Of a DNA stretch of 64,000 bases, positions 12,201 to 22,937 are shown one piece after another (the stretch's first letter is position 1; every line of letters starts with the position of its first letter). The notes beneath the pieces are model-generated. The model worked only from the letters and a program-made list of their open reading frames with translations. It did no database searches and was not told the DNA's origin. The translations under genes and the position numbers were made by a program. The DNA is from Blepharisma stoltei (Eukaryota > Ciliophora > Heterotrichea > Heterotrichida > Blepharismidae), in contig CAJZBQ010000052.1 in the NCBI GenBank assembly GCA_914767885.1, forward strand, positions 156,501 to 220,500. The letters are read 5' to 3'.

Positions 12201-15200
12201 AATTGGCAATCTTATCATCAATCTTTAATAATTTTCAATGAAGAAGGAAACTATGCAATTTTGTCAAAAAATACTGCTCAAGAATCAGATACAGTTTGAA
12301 AACTTCAATATGCTCTTTCTAATCAGAATGAAAAAGCTTCAAATGTAATTAAGGGATTTAAGGAAGGGTTATATAGTAAAGAAAACTATTCTAAATTGCT
12401 TTCTTCTGAGCTTCTTGCCAAGCTTAAACAGTTTTTTAGAAATGAAAATTCCTCAGTTTATTATAAGAATTATGTGCTAACACCTGACAATTATTTAAAA
12501 ATGCACTTACTTCCTCACGAATGAGTGAACCAAAAATTTTGTTCACGGAGGGGGTTATTTTATTTTTTAAAATAATTTATATATACATTTTATAGAAAAT
12601 TTTTTTTCGAAGTTTTGAAAAAATAGGGAAGCAAATATTAATTTAATTTATATAAAATTTATGTTTTTAAAACGTATTTTTTTAAGATTAAACAGAATTA
12701 TCACTTATATATCAATATTTTTTTCATAAAAAAATTTTTGTTTACTCACGGAGGGTGGGTTTTTGGGCAAAAAATAGGGATTTTCCAATGGTTTTGTTCA
12801 CTCACGGAGGGGGGAGTTAATCTATCTAAAGGCTGCAGCAAAAATTCCAATCATAATAATTGGGGATACAGGGTGTGGGAAATCAGCTTTAATAAAATTT
12901 TTGGTAACAGAAATTCTGGTGAATCAAAATTTTAAAAAAATTGATATTCACAATGGAACAACCATTGAAATGATAAAACAAAGTATTGAAGAGGTTGAGC
13001 ATGAAGCTGCTGACACTCCTGCTTGAGATATAGCTTCTGCACTTTAATAGATTGCTATGGACAGGCAATATACTGACCAGAAAAAAATGATCAAGAGCTC
13101 TTGCCTTATAAGTCTGATTAGGCTTCTCAAAAATAAACAGAAATTTTTATTTTCGTTTTTAGACCTCAAAAAATTAGACAAGCACAAATTATATTTAACA
13201 ATAAAGATAGATGGTCAATAATAATCTATTAAAATTCAGGAACTATACATGGGTATTATTTGATGAATTTAACACCACAGAAAACGTTGGAATAATATGT
13301 GATATTATGTGCAGCAGAAAATTCGAAGGAAAAAACCTCCCAAAAAATATTAATTTTATCGGTACATGCAACCCATATCGAGTATCAAGAAAAAAAATTG
13401 AAAATATCGGCATTAAAAGCAAAAGGGTCGATCCTGAAAATCTAAAATTAGTCCATCATGTAAAACCTTTACCAATGACAATGCTGAAGTATGCTTGGGA
13501 TTTTGGCTCTCTCACAAAAGAAGATTTTAAACAATACACTTTGTCTATGCTCGAGGTATCCTACCAAGAAACAGTTTTCACCCAGTTCATATGAAAATTA
13601 ATATGTCTTCTAAAATTAAAAATCCCAAAAAATCCATTTTTATACAAAAATGCAATAAAGCAATACCAAAATATGCTGGAATGGAAGTATGACTTGCTCT
13701 GTGGAAGCAAAAATCTACTTGTTGAAATGATTTGTAAAGCTCACGAATATTTACCTAAAACCGAAGATGAAAGTATAAGTCTCAGAGACGTCGCAAGGTT
13801 CATCAAAATTAAATCATGATTTTCTAAGTCAATTGAAGAAAAACGCAAATATTTAAAAAATACAAGATATTTAGCAAACGAAACAAACTATAACTTAAAA
13901 ATCAAGGATTTTGAGATTGACGAAGAGCTCAGGGCAGGAATTCTTTCTTTTTGTGTCTGCTACTACTTAAGAATTTTCTCTAAAAAAAGCAGAAAAGCAT
14001 TTCTTGAGCATATTGTAGATCAATTAAATAGAGATAAAAATTTGAAAATTGAGTATCCACGATTGGACCAATTTCTAACCACAGATGTAATATTATCAAT
14101 ATTAGAAAGTGAGCAAGATGATTTAATTGCAAGAATGGAATTGACAAAGGGCATCGCAATAAATAAGCCGCTAAAAGAAAACATTTTCTGCATGATTGTA
14201 TGCATTCTTAACCAAATTCCTCTACTTATCTGTGGGAAGCCTGGGTCCAGCAAATCTCTTTCTATCGAGCTTGTTTTTGCAAATTTAAAAGGAGTGCAGT
14301 CATATGATCCTTATTTTAAGACGTTGCCTGTGCTAACAGAGGTCCCATTTCAAGGGTCAGATTCATGCAAATCAGAAGAAATCAATGAAATTTTTTCCCA
14401 GGCTAATAATTACCTGGATAGTTCAAGAGAGAAAGGAGCTACCGATATCCCTGTAATTGTTTTTGATGAAATCGGCCTTGCTGAGATATCAAAATATAAC
14501 CCATTAAAAGTTTTGCATAATCTTTTGGAAATAGAAAACATACATATTGGCTTTGTTGGGATTTCAAATTGGAAACTTGATGCTTCAAAAATGAATAGAG
14601 CTCTATTTCTTGCTCGTGAAGATCCAGGTGTGGATGATTTATGTGATACTGCGAATTCCATTTATTCATTTTATTCGAATGAAAAGCCTTACCAAAAGAT
14701 AATTGAAGATTTATCATATTGATATTATAAGCTTAAAGAACACTTTAAGCCAATGCATTGCAATAATGAGTTTTATGGCCTTATTCCCCCTCCGTGAGTG
14801 AACTAAAGTTAGTCAGCCGAGAGGGTAATTTATTTTTTAAAAAAATGCATTTTCGCAAAAATTGGAAACCAAATATTAAATTAATTTGTAAAAATTTTAT
14901 GTTTAAAATTTAACGAATTAATAAGAGATTTCATTATTGTAATTATCATTTATATATCAAAATTTTTATATTAGAAGAGGTGGGTTTTTACCAAAAAAAT
15001 AAGGATTTCCAAGCTTTTTTGTTCGCTCACATAGGGGGAATTAGAGATTTTTACCACTTGATTAAAAGAGTTTCCAAAGAATTAACAAATCCGATTGGTG
15101 ATTACGAAAAAGTGTTTGAAATTGTGAAACTTTCTGTTGAAAGAAACTTTGGTGGGCTGAAAAATGAAGATAATCATATTGAAGCCTTATCTAATCCATG

Positions 15201-18200
15201 GAATGGTTATTTATGAGAATCTTCGAAGAGATATAGCACGATTGATTTGATAAACGATAATTTAAATGAACACATAAAAGGAAGCTCAAATGGGATTATT
15301 CCAAGATATCTTATGATAGTAGGAAACTCAAGATTCGGTATTTGTGCAATTGAGAGGATCCTAAACTCTCGGTTACCTTTAAGAAAATTAAATTAATGTG
15401 GCGATGGCGACGCATAACTTTGAGCACAAAATGGCTTTATTGCCTAAACCAAGGTCCGGTCTTTTAATCATAACCCTTACTTGCCTAGAGCTGCAGTATT
15501 GGGTGGGAGCCCTTGGGAGCCATCTGGAGGCCACTTCAGTCTAGGTATTAGTTATCCAATGGTTGTTGGGCTTCGGATTTTTTCCCTGTCAGTTCCAGAG
15601 GGCCATGAGTTTTTTCCCTGAGTGTCATCCTTTCTCAAGATGTCCGACATGAGGGATCCTGCTAACTTTTGCCTCCATAGCACCTGCAAGACCTGAAGCA
15701 AGAGGGGTGTTTATAACTCGTCGAGAATCAAAGAATGCAGTGCCAGTCCCAGGTCTTGGAGCGGCAATTGTTGATTGGGCTCGGGCAGCTGAGCAACTCT
15801 CGCAAGCAGGGTCCGGTGTGTAAATATCAAACTGGAAGACTTAAGGCCTTTAATCTTAATCTTTTAAGAAAAGTTATGATAGGCAGCTGCTTGAAAAACG
15901 ACATTAATAATGAAAAGAGTGCTTTTCAATCCCTAACTGATATAATTTTATATATGAGCACAGGTCGAACTGTGATTCTTAAAGGTATGGACCAAATCTA
16001 TACTGCCCTTTACGATTTATTTAATCAGCATTTTCAATGGTCAGGACCAAGCCGATACTGCAAAGTGGCCTTGAGTTCAACAAACAATTCTTACTGTTTT
16101 GTCCACCCCAACTTCTATACCATAGTCTTTTTGGATGAAGAAGAGGCCAAGGAATCAGATCCTCCCTTTTTGAACAGATTTGAAAAGCATTACTTAGATA
16201 TAAACTCCCTATTATCAAATAAAAACTCTATCGAAATTCTTAAAGATTTAACAAATTGGGTTAAAATTTTTAAAAAGCAGAAAGGAAACCGAGCTGAACT
16301 GTTAAAAATAAATAATTTATTTCCAATTTATAGTGCAGAAACTCTCAGCTTAATGATATATTCAAGCAGATATGAAAACCAAGAAGAAATATTAAAAGAC
16401 TGCAAGCTGCAGCTCCTTAACTCTGCTTCTTCAATAGTAATGATTTTGAGTCATCAGTTAATAAATGATACTGAAGAAAAAGTTTTTATAATTGATAATT
16501 GAATGAAGCTTCACTCTGCAGAAAATTCATTTATAAGTACATTAAATTTGATGGTGAATGATAATTGTGATAAAAAAAAGCTCTTGGCTTTTACATTTGA
16601 TAACGCTCAAATTTGGAGCACTCTTAATGATACAGACCCAGATTTGTTAGCTTGCACCAGCATCAATAAGTTTCATGACTATTCAGCAGAAGCAGAGCTA
16701 TGCAAAAGTATTGAAAATTATTTTAAAGAGCCAAATAAGAAACTTTATATCCTTGAGATAGACTTCAGTAGCGAAAATCAGCACATTTTAATGGTAAAAC
16801 ATATTATTGACGGGATAGAAGAAAAGTATAGAAAAGTGAAAAATTTTGTGATAATGGGTAGAATGATAAGCAATTTGGAATATCGAGAATTCATATTTTA
16901 CTTTGAAGATTGGCAAATGAAAATGTTTGAAGAAATAAAAAGGACGTCTGAGTTTGACATTTCTGCTTTACTTTTAAAAGATACCAAAAAGCTGATTGAA
17001 GAAAACGAAATATTTGAATTTGAAACAAATATATGCGATCTTACGATAAATTGTATGCTAAAATTCAAATATAATGATGAAAATATTGATGAACACATAG
17101 GCACTGTTATAGAGAAAGTTAGGGAAAGCCAAGACTTTATTAAATTATTAAAAACAAAAGTCTATAATCAATTAGAAAATCTTAAAGATTGGAAATCTGA
17201 AATCTTATCTGAGAATGAAATCGTGAAAGACTTCAAAAATCTTAAAGCGTATATGCAAGGATTTCTTTCAAATGAAATTGAAAAAGAATTGGCTTCGATT
17301 CTCCATCACTTAGAAAATAAAGGGTCATTAAAAAGCTTTTTAAACTTGTCAGGAAAAAAAGAAAAAGCCGATTTCAGCGGGTCCATGCCAAATGACTGTG
17401 AAAATTTGATAGTGCGACATCTCATAGGGGAAAATTTGTTTGAATCATTTTTGATAGTGAGACATGACCGAAAAAACCGTTAAATTTCGTCCAAATGGGT
17501 ACACTATTTAAACATTTTCGACCAAAAGTACTTCGGTGAAATGGACACTATCAAAAAGGCAATTTCTTTTGACCTGAACCCGATTTCAGCTATTGGCTTA
17601 ATGCTTTTGAAAACAGTAATTTCGAAAAAATTGCAGTAAGCAGCTACCAGAACAATACTGAGGTGGAGAAAACCCCTAATTTATCATTTCTTTTTTCAGT
17701 CGATGAGTATAAACTGATATCAAAGCTTTATAAACAGTATGGAGAAATCGGCCAGCAAAGTAAGAAAAAGTTGCAAATGAGCATATTTCAGCGCGAATTC
17801 GAAAAAAATTCAGCATATAAAAAGAGATTATGCGCAATAAATGAAGACAGCGATGCACAGGAATTTTATTTTTCTGATTTGATTAAAATTTATTTATTCA
17901 AAAATAAAATCGATCAAGAATATGAAAAAATTATTTTGGCGATGACTGAAAATCTGAGAATCAGTAATAGTCATTTTTGTGAGAAATTAATAGCTTATAA
18001 AAGATTTGAAGCAGCCTTTATTTATATATCAAATATTGTGAAATACTCTAGAATTAACATAAACATAACTTTACCTTCCAGTATTCCAGAAAACCCTCTA
18101 AATAATTTAATTGAACATGCAATTAGTAAGACAATTGACAGGGTCTTAACGAAGCCTAATGGAAAGAAGAGAGCAATTTTAGGTAGGATACTTGATAATT

Positions 18201-21200
18201 TAATCAGCCTGAATGCATGCTGCCCAAGCATTGTCTTTGAAAATCAAGAGCTTCTAGAATTTTGGCATGCATTTTTAGCAATGGTTAATAATACAAATTT
18301 TCAAGGTCAGATTACTGACATAAAAAATAAAATTCAAAACAATTGCACTTATGTATTTAATCCTGAATTTATTAAGGCTGCATTAGACTACTCCGAATTA
18401 ATTTTTCAGAATAATCCAAAAGAAAACGATGTGGAAGTCTTCAAATTTAGGGCTGCATTTTACAAAATCCTCATTTGCAAAGACCATTCTGCTATAAGTC
18501 AAATCATCAAAGAAATAAATTCCACAGGCTTATGGAGGCATTCTACCAAACTGTTAAGAGAAATGTATGAAAAATCAAATATAAAGTCAAAAATTGCTAA
18601 TTTGAATAAAATGATAGATGAGAATGAAGTAAATTTAGTTCAAGAAAGGAATGAATATTTAAAAGAAATAGAGAAAAATACAACTTATGGAAGCAAATTT
18701 AGTGTTTTATTTGCAGACTTGATTTATAAAATATCTGACAAAATTCAGATAGATGAAGAGGAATACGCAATGAATAAACTACACTATTATAGGACTATTC
18801 TCAAAACTTGGAAAAAGAGATTTTTATTTTATATAGAAAAATTAAATTGTAATGAACCAATATATACAGTTATTTATTCAGTCCAAATAAGAATATTCTT
18901 GGAGAGCTATTCATATTTACTTTTAAAAGGAAATGGCTCATTAACTGAGCCTGAAAAAGCTATTATGAGTGAAACTGGAACTATATTAGTACAAGCCCCT
19001 ATTAGTAAAACTCTGAGGTTTTACTGCATTAAGCAGATGAAGCAAATTTCGAAGTGAGATAAAGATGGGGTTTACCATTATTTAGAAAGCCATAAACACA
19101 TTGAATGGATAAATAGAATCGAAGATATTCCTGCTCCATCAAATTCTTTACTTCTCCCCTCCTTGAGTGAATAAACCATTAGAAAAATCCTCTTTTTTAG
19201 CCAAAATTATCCTCCATGAGAATGAGTAAAACAAAAAATATTTATGAAAATATATTTGATATATAATTGATAATTAATATAACGAAAACTCAAGCAAATT
19301 CTGCTGAATTTTAAACAGCTGACATTTTAAAACATTATTTTTTATGAAATTAAATTAATTTTTTAGTTCCAATTTTGTAGACTTAGATTTTTAAATCTCA
19401 AAAAAAAATTGTTTCAAAATTATATATAAAAAAAAGTAGTAAATAAACAAAATGGCCCCATTCACACATGAAAGGGGAGGGGAGTCAGAAATTTTTCCAT
19501 TTTATACTGACTCATAGCCTCATTCGTGCGATTTTTTGCACAAAATTTTCAAATAGTAAATTTTATTTAAAAGATCGAAATTTATATGTTAGGAACTAAA
19601 ATCCCAAATTTTGCTCTTTTACCTTTTATCTGAAAAATAATCAAATTTTGATCTATTCATATAAATTTACTATTTGGAAAATTTGTGCAAAAATACTCTG
19701 AATAAGCAAGGAATTTCTTATAACTTGGGAGTGAGTGTATTGATTACTATAAAGACATCACTAATATTATAAACAAAATCCTTATAAATTCAGACTGCCA
19801 AGACCTCAATTCTATAATTCAAGAAGGCCTGAATAATCCCAATGTGAAATTGGCCATCGCCCAAGCATTTTTGAATGAAGTATTTATGCACCATCCACTT
19901 GAAATAAGTGCTACTAATAATCTGAATCAGTGACTAGAAAGAAATGAAAGCTTGATAACTGAAAACCTTGGAGAGGTGTTTTTTTCTCTTCTTAAAATGC
20001 TTCTTAATAACAGTTTTCCTCAGGATTCACTTTTTCAGTTCAATGTCATTAGAAATAAAAATAATGATCAGAAATTATTGATTTTATTAACAATTTTTAT
20101 TATAACAGTTTCATTTGGAAATTGCCAAAATCCAATTTCAGGTGTTTTCTTTAACGATAAAAGAAAAATTTTATATAATGACATATAGCCGTTCCCGGTT
20201 ATAGATCGGACTATGCCTGATCTTTGCCGGGAAACTCGGTGGATTGTCTGCGTCACTTCGAGGTGACGAGAGTCAACTCCCCAAGCTGGTAAATCACTTA
20301 ATGGTGGCTATTTGCCAACTCGGGGAGTTGACTCGTCACCTCGAAGTGACGCAGACAGCTCCCCGAGTTTCCCGGCAAAGATCGGATACAGCCCGATCTA
20401 TAGCCGGGAACGGGCTATATCGATTCAATTAAATCAGATGTTTGTTTTCGCTGCAGAATTATCCCCAAGTTATAATTACAATAAAGAAAAACTAGATAAT
20501 TGATCTAATTTTATATCACCCTCACACTCTTGGTGGCTCAAAGGAAGCACTTATAAATGTTCTGAAAATTGCAGTTATATATATACAATACCAGGAGATG
20601 GATACCCAAGACATTATTTTAAGTGTGGAAAATGCAATAAAATGTGTGGAGGTGAAAACAAAAAATTATTTAAGAGAGATGGTCATAAAAATATTAGCCA
20701 CAAAGAAGCTAGAAAAATAATGATAAATGCTGCATATGAAGAGAAGCTTGAAGAAGATAACATGAGAGGGTGCAGATTTTTCAGTCGCAAAAATAAAACG
20801 CTTTATATAAGATATTGCAAGGAAATTACAGCTAGAGTACTGCATCTCATTTTAGGTACTTCTATATATGGATTTAAATGCTTGAATTTAGCAAATCTTG
20901 AAAAAATATTTGATTCGAATGGATTAAATCCAGAAATTTATTTAAAAGAAAGCATAGAAAATGATTTTAAAATGATTCTGGAGCTGCTTCAAGCTGAAGA
21001 TTCTCATATTTGGATGTACAATATTTTATCAAAATTACCTCAATTTCTATACGAAAATAATTATCTTCCTTTTAATAGTGATATAAGGAAGACATTTGAA
21101 GAATTATTTGAGATTCAAATAATACAGCCTAATATTGACCATAGAAAAAGCTCTAGTATTGCTGACTATCAAAGGAATTTTCGGTTTCTATTTAATGAGA

Positions 21201-22843
21201 AGGTTTCTGATCTTGATATTATTGATGAAAAAGTAGTTACAGATTTACCATTAGAAAAATTATTCAGAGTAATCAATAAGCCAACATTTTGCAAAATGGA
21301 ACAAAATTTCAGGCTGAATGACCTTGCCAAAGAGTACCCAATAATAAATGAATATCTTCAAAGCTTTTCTGAAATCCAAAAATTAGAAGCCTTGTACCCA
21401 ATAATTGAGTTTACTAATTATCTTTTGGACAAATACAATTATTGCTATACACGTGATGAATGCACAAAAATGAGAATTAGTGATATAATAGACGCAATTT
21501 CTGATGAAAACGAAAAAAATCATTTCATAGATCTATTTGAAAGTTTTACTTCTGCTTGGAAATCTGTAAACCTTTGCAGTGTATCTAATGAGGAAAATAT
21601 AGAAAAAAATCAAATTAGTAGCTCAAGCTACTTAAACTTCTTTTTAATTGATCAAGCAAGTAACCAAGGCAAACTCCTCAAATTTGCTTTAACGGAACTA
21701 GCTGGAATTCAAAATAAAATTCTTGCCCAAATTTGTGGGTCGATCAGAGGGTCTAAATATATGGTATATATTGATAAAGCGAAATTTGGCATTCAAGAAA
21801 TTAAACTAAAAAATATTCTTGAAATAAAAAGTCTAAAGAGAAGGTATTGTTATTTTTGCTCTCTGAATAATCCTTCCTTTGGAAAAGGTTGTGAAACTAT
21901 TTATGATTATGAAAGAATATCAGCCAATCTTTCTGCAGATCTAGGATCTGTAAAATATTTGGATACTTCTGTGGTTCGCTGCATTCAGTATCAGAATGAA
22001 ATTTTGAAATCAGATATAATTGAAGAAATTGAAAAAAGAATTCCTCAAAATTATAAATTTGAAGAAAATGATAATGATGCAGTCAGGAGCTATAAGAAAA
22101 AGGTTGATAAAACTCAAGATGGTAATGAATCATGTGATAAATTGAAAAATTGTTTAAGACACTTAATTAACCTTATATGCATTCTTAGGAACTCCACAAA
22201 AACACCAGATTTATCAATAAAAGACTACTGCTCAAATTTAAACTTAAAACATTTTGCAGCGTTCTTTAAAGATGAAGGAATATCAGATATCAAATTATCT
22301 CACATTGTAAAGCTATACCAAAAAATTGAATCATATTACTTTCCTTGGCATATTGAAAAATACATGAAAATTGAGTATAAGCTTGAATCTTTTACTAGAG
22401 GTGCTACAAGTAGATCCAACAGAGAGAGAATTATGGAACAGATGAAATTAACTATTGAAAATTTCAAAAATACAAGTAAGCCTCATTGTGATTGTAGAAA
22501 TTTAAAAACTTTTATCAAAAGATTCATAATGAGATGCCTGCCCGCAGGAATAGATCCAAAAGATCCTATTAGCCTTTATGTCACTCGCACTGACTTATGA
22601 AAAAGCAGTTATAAAATTGAAGAGCTAGAAATTTTGAAAGTAAGATTTTCTAATGAAATTTATGCCTCTTTTTCTTTACTTTTTTATGAAGTAGTCCAGC
22701 AGGAGCTGTCTAACCAAAGAATGAGCGATGAAGGCATAAGCTTTGAAATCAATGAAGACATTGATGAAGGAGAAGAGTCTGAAGAAGAAAGTGAAGAGAG
22801 TGAAGAAGATGAAGAATCAGATTACGATAGTCCTCGCTATTAA
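3265..22843 (+). CDS. RNF213/mysterin-like giant AAA+ protein with RZ zinc finger (interrupted by about 17 germline inserts)
   Basis: Joining the coding blocks across the inserts gives one frame of about 4,530 aa (human RNF213 is about 5,200), TAA at 22841-22843. Blocks: 3265-3931, 4497-about 4909, 5112-5802, 6151-6391, 7178-7864, 7969-8470, 8879-9450, 9793-10656, 10979-11306, 11875-12509, 12820-13046, 13246-14783, 15044-15387, 15873-17378, 17591-19150, 19488-19506, 19740-20185, 20420-22843. Family hallmarks seen: AAA2 P-loop (GIGKTT), AAA3 (GDTGCGKS, LFDEFNTT, CNPYR, SLRDVARFIKIKSWF), AAA4 (GKPGSSKS, VFDEIGLAE, FVGISNWKLDASKMNRA), GLRDFYHLIK, LNRFEKHYLDI, and an RZ-type finger near the C-terminus. 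Known RNF213 is a cytosolic AAA ATPase and ubiquitin ligase acting on lipid droplets and intracellular pathogens. The start at 3265 is the first ATG of the open block. No RING motif is visible. The C-terminus is strongly acidic (Glu/Ser/Asp). Confidence 0.9.
3932..4496 (+). mobile_element. SINE-like element with 16-bp target duplication, inside the RNF213-like gene
   Basis: The exact duplication ATGCTTTTCTACTTCT occurs at 3916-3931 and 4481-4496. The element starts ATACATTAAAATGGAGACG, is clearly GC-richer than the gene, and ends in a TTAATTAATTTTAATG-type tail. Removing it with one duplication restores ..YMLFYFSVYLFSE... Confidence 0.85.
4910..5111 (-). mobile_element. SINE-like element, family A (boundaries uncertain)
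   Basis: Contains the family A core GCTCTGAACAACGG...AACCGTCGAACCG and, on the minus strand, begins near ACAATATTAAAAATGTCAG. TA-based removal (4908-4909 to 5110-5111) gives ..CYITLAFKSRSAKW.. in frame. An alternative is a longer element, 4840-5121, between direct repeats CTTTAGCATT and CTTTGGCATT, which is also in frame. Confidence 0.6.
5803..6150 (+). mobile_element. SINE-like element, family A, with TTAATC repeat tail
   Basis: Exact 14-bp duplication TTAATTTTAGATAT at 5789-5802 and 6137-6150. It starts CACAATTAAAAATGGAATG and ends in about five TTAATC repeats (6100-6140). Excision gives ..ELILDIDEFFCLIK.. in frame. Confidence 0.85.
6392..7177. mobile_element. Large MITE with a different TIR and three internal repeats, TCA-flanked
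   Basis: Termini are CCCCCTTTAAATTGGAAC with a left hairpin (6402-6446) and two right copies (7088-7108, 7150-7172). The flanking repeat is TCA (6389-6391, 7175-7177), not TA. The body holds three diverged units of about 200 bp, each with GATGCT-TTTA-AC...CTTTAAAA..AAGCAAG..ATAA (about 6540, 6725 and 6950). Excision gives ..DIMNSEIFKIF.. in frame. Confidence 0.75.
7865..7968. other. Short IES inferred in the RNF213-like gene
   Basis: The frame stops at a TAG (7916-7918) and reopens by 7969. Removing TA to TA (ATA 7862-7864 to TTA 7966-7968) joins LYLII to IKGKDVAYLL. The right boundary could also be 7965. Confidence 0.6.
8471..8878 (-). mobile_element. SINE-like element, family B, in the RNF213-like gene
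   Basis: Flanked by GTGAAATTTATT repeats (8457-8468, 8869-8880) that differ by one T just beyond. On the minus strand it starts ATAAATAAAATGGCATTCGG, as at 29565. TA-to-TA removal of 408 bp keeps the frame (..WNLFITNIYKL..). Removal at the duplication itself would shift the frame. Confidence 0.75.
9451..9792 (+). mobile_element. MITE (GAGCGAAC type) in the RNF213-like gene
   Basis: Left hairpin CTCCCCCTCCGTGAGCG.., right tandem termini (about 9712 and 9768), TTA on both sides (9448-9450, 9790-9792). Excision yields ..NTLEQCYKNSYLL.. in frame. Confidence 0.85.
9793..11306 (+). other. AAA2 region of the RNF213-like protein
   Basis: Contains the P-loop AGIGKTTAIRNIAKHF (about 10459-10506), preceded by KKAFVYCSKR, and downstream the strand IYIEVASTHNGWL. 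The order matches RNF213, where AAA2 precedes AAA3. The block is split by a MITE at 10657-10978. Confidence 0.7.
10657..10978 (+). mobile_element. MITE (GAGCGAAC type), left hairpin lost
   Basis: TTA flanks (10654-10656, 10976-10978). The left terminus CTGCCCTCTCCGTGAGCG runs straight into the body; the right terminus has the usual two copies. Excision gives ..EILINICLFRVL.. in frame. Confidence 0.8.
11307..11874 (-). mobile_element. MITE with CTTGATCGAACGA TIR carrying a coding-like cargo
   Basis: Two left terminal copies (about 11308-11336 and 11373-11394) and a right terminal hairpin (11818-11866) give the same asymmetric layout in reverse. TA flanks (11305-11306, 11873-11874); excision gives ..NLLSNENLPLIQ.. 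The interior 11440-11560 reads SNALEDVPNEVVFRALRRQK.. in one open frame, unlike a normal MITE body. It may instead be a true exon between two inserts. Confidence 0.65.
12510..12819 (+). mobile_element. MITE (GAGTGAAC type) in the RNF213-like gene
   Basis: TTA flanks (12507-12509, 12817-12819), left hairpin, two right terminal copies. Removal joins KMHL to IYLKAAAKIPIIIIGDTG directly before the AAA3 P-loop. Confidence 0.85.
12820..13960 (+). other. AAA3 domain of the RNF213-like protein
   Basis: Walker A GDTGCGKSAL at about 12862-12891, then NGTTIEMI; Walker B LFDEFNTTE near 13255-13281; CNPYR near 13368-13382; and SLRDVARFIKIKSWF at about 13780-13824. Each lies in the order known for RNF213 AAA3. 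Both the P-loop Lys and the Walker B Asp-Glu are intact, so nucleotide hydrolysis is pl. Confidence 0.
13047..13245. other. Short IES inferred between Walker A and Walker B of AAA3
   Basis: The frame ends in TAATAG at 13045-13050 and restarts before 13246. TA-to-TA removal joins WDIASAL to YTWVLFDEFNTT. The interior has a partly open, coding-like frame, so the exact limits are uncertain. Confidence 0.5.
14042..15200 (+). other. AAA4 domain of the RNF213-like protein
   Basis: Walker A CGKPGSSKSLSIEL (about 14231-14272), Walker B VIVFDEIGLAE (about 14452-14484), then GFVGISNWKLDASKMNRALFLARED with the sensor Asn and a candidate Arg finger. GLRDFYHLIK follows once the MITE 14784-15043 is removed. 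This is the most family-specific part of the protein and the firmest support for the RNF213 assignment. Confidence 0.88.
14784..15043 (+). mobile_element. MITE (GAGTGAAC type), shortened
   Basis: Termini TTCCCCCTCCGTGAGTG and TTCGCTCACATAGGGGGAAT, with TTA on both sides. Excision at TA (14782-14783, 15042-15043) recreates GLRDFYHLI, a conserved RNF213 string, which fixes the boundary well. Confidence 0.88.
15388..15872 (+). mobile_element. SINE-like element with TTTAAGAAAA duplication
   Basis: Direct repeats at 15378-15387 and 15863-15872. It starts near TTAATGTGGCGATGGCGACG, is GC-rich, and ends TTTAATCTTAATC. Removal joins PLRK to VMIGSCLKND, matching the RNF213 linker after AAA4. Confidence 0.8.
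17379..17590. mobile_element. Mutator-like MITE with 9-bp duplication
   Basis: GATTTCAGC is duplicated (17370-17378, 17582-17590). Ends start GGGTCCATG and close CTGAACCC, an imperfect inverted pair. Internal TTTGATAGTG repeats are direct (17410, 17450) and inverted (17543). Removal gives ..KADFSYWLNAFENSNF.. in frame. Confidence 0.65.
19151..19487 (-). mobile_element. MITE (reverse orientation), TTA/TCA flanks
   Basis: Left terminus CTTCTCCCCTCCTTGAGTG with the second left copy (about 19205); right end GGGGAGGGGAGTCA. The flanks differ (TTA at 19148-19150, TCA at 19485-19487). It is followed at once by the next insert. Confidence 0.6.
19507..19739. other. IES with inverted-repeat arms, TA-bounded
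   Basis: Ends TACTGACTCA and GAGTGAGTGTA are inverted partners. Inner arms TTGCACAAAATTTTCAAATA (about 19535) and its complement (about 19665-19690) add a longer palindrome. Removal gives ..IFPFYIDYYKDITN.. in frame. Confidence 0.6.
20186..20419. repeat. Foldback element (GC-rich, TATAGCC ends) inside the RNF213-like gene
   Basis: Two arms of more than 100 bp are almost perfect inverted copies, running from TAGCC(C)GTTCCCGG to the mirrored CCGGGAACGGGCTATA and including GTCACTTCGAGGTGAC, itself a palindrome. TA-bounded; removal gives ..YNDISIQLNQMF.. in frame. Confidence 0.85.
20510..20660 (+). other. RZ-type zinc finger of the RNF213-like protein
   Basis: The pattern Cys-x3-Cys (20559-20572), about 20 residues, then Cys-x2-Cys (20634-20645) followed by GG, with a preceding aromatic-rich stretch (HSWWLKGSTYKC), fits the RZ finger of RNF213 and ZNFX1 (canonical C-x3-H...C-x2-C-GG), with Cys in the usual His position. 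In RNF213 this finger is needed for RING-independent ubiquitin transfer. About 720 residues follow, close to the human C-terminal length. Confidence 0.7.
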
Positions 22844-22937
22844 CTAATAATTATTATTGTCAAAAATAGCTTAATTTGCTAAAATTAATTTTCAATTTAT
22901 ATATGAAACTAATATTAATATAGTTATTAATATAAAA

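Noticed and set aside
20244-20503. Short open frames in the palindrome
   Set aside because: The paired frames mirror each other because the arms are inverted copies; the region is a foldback element.
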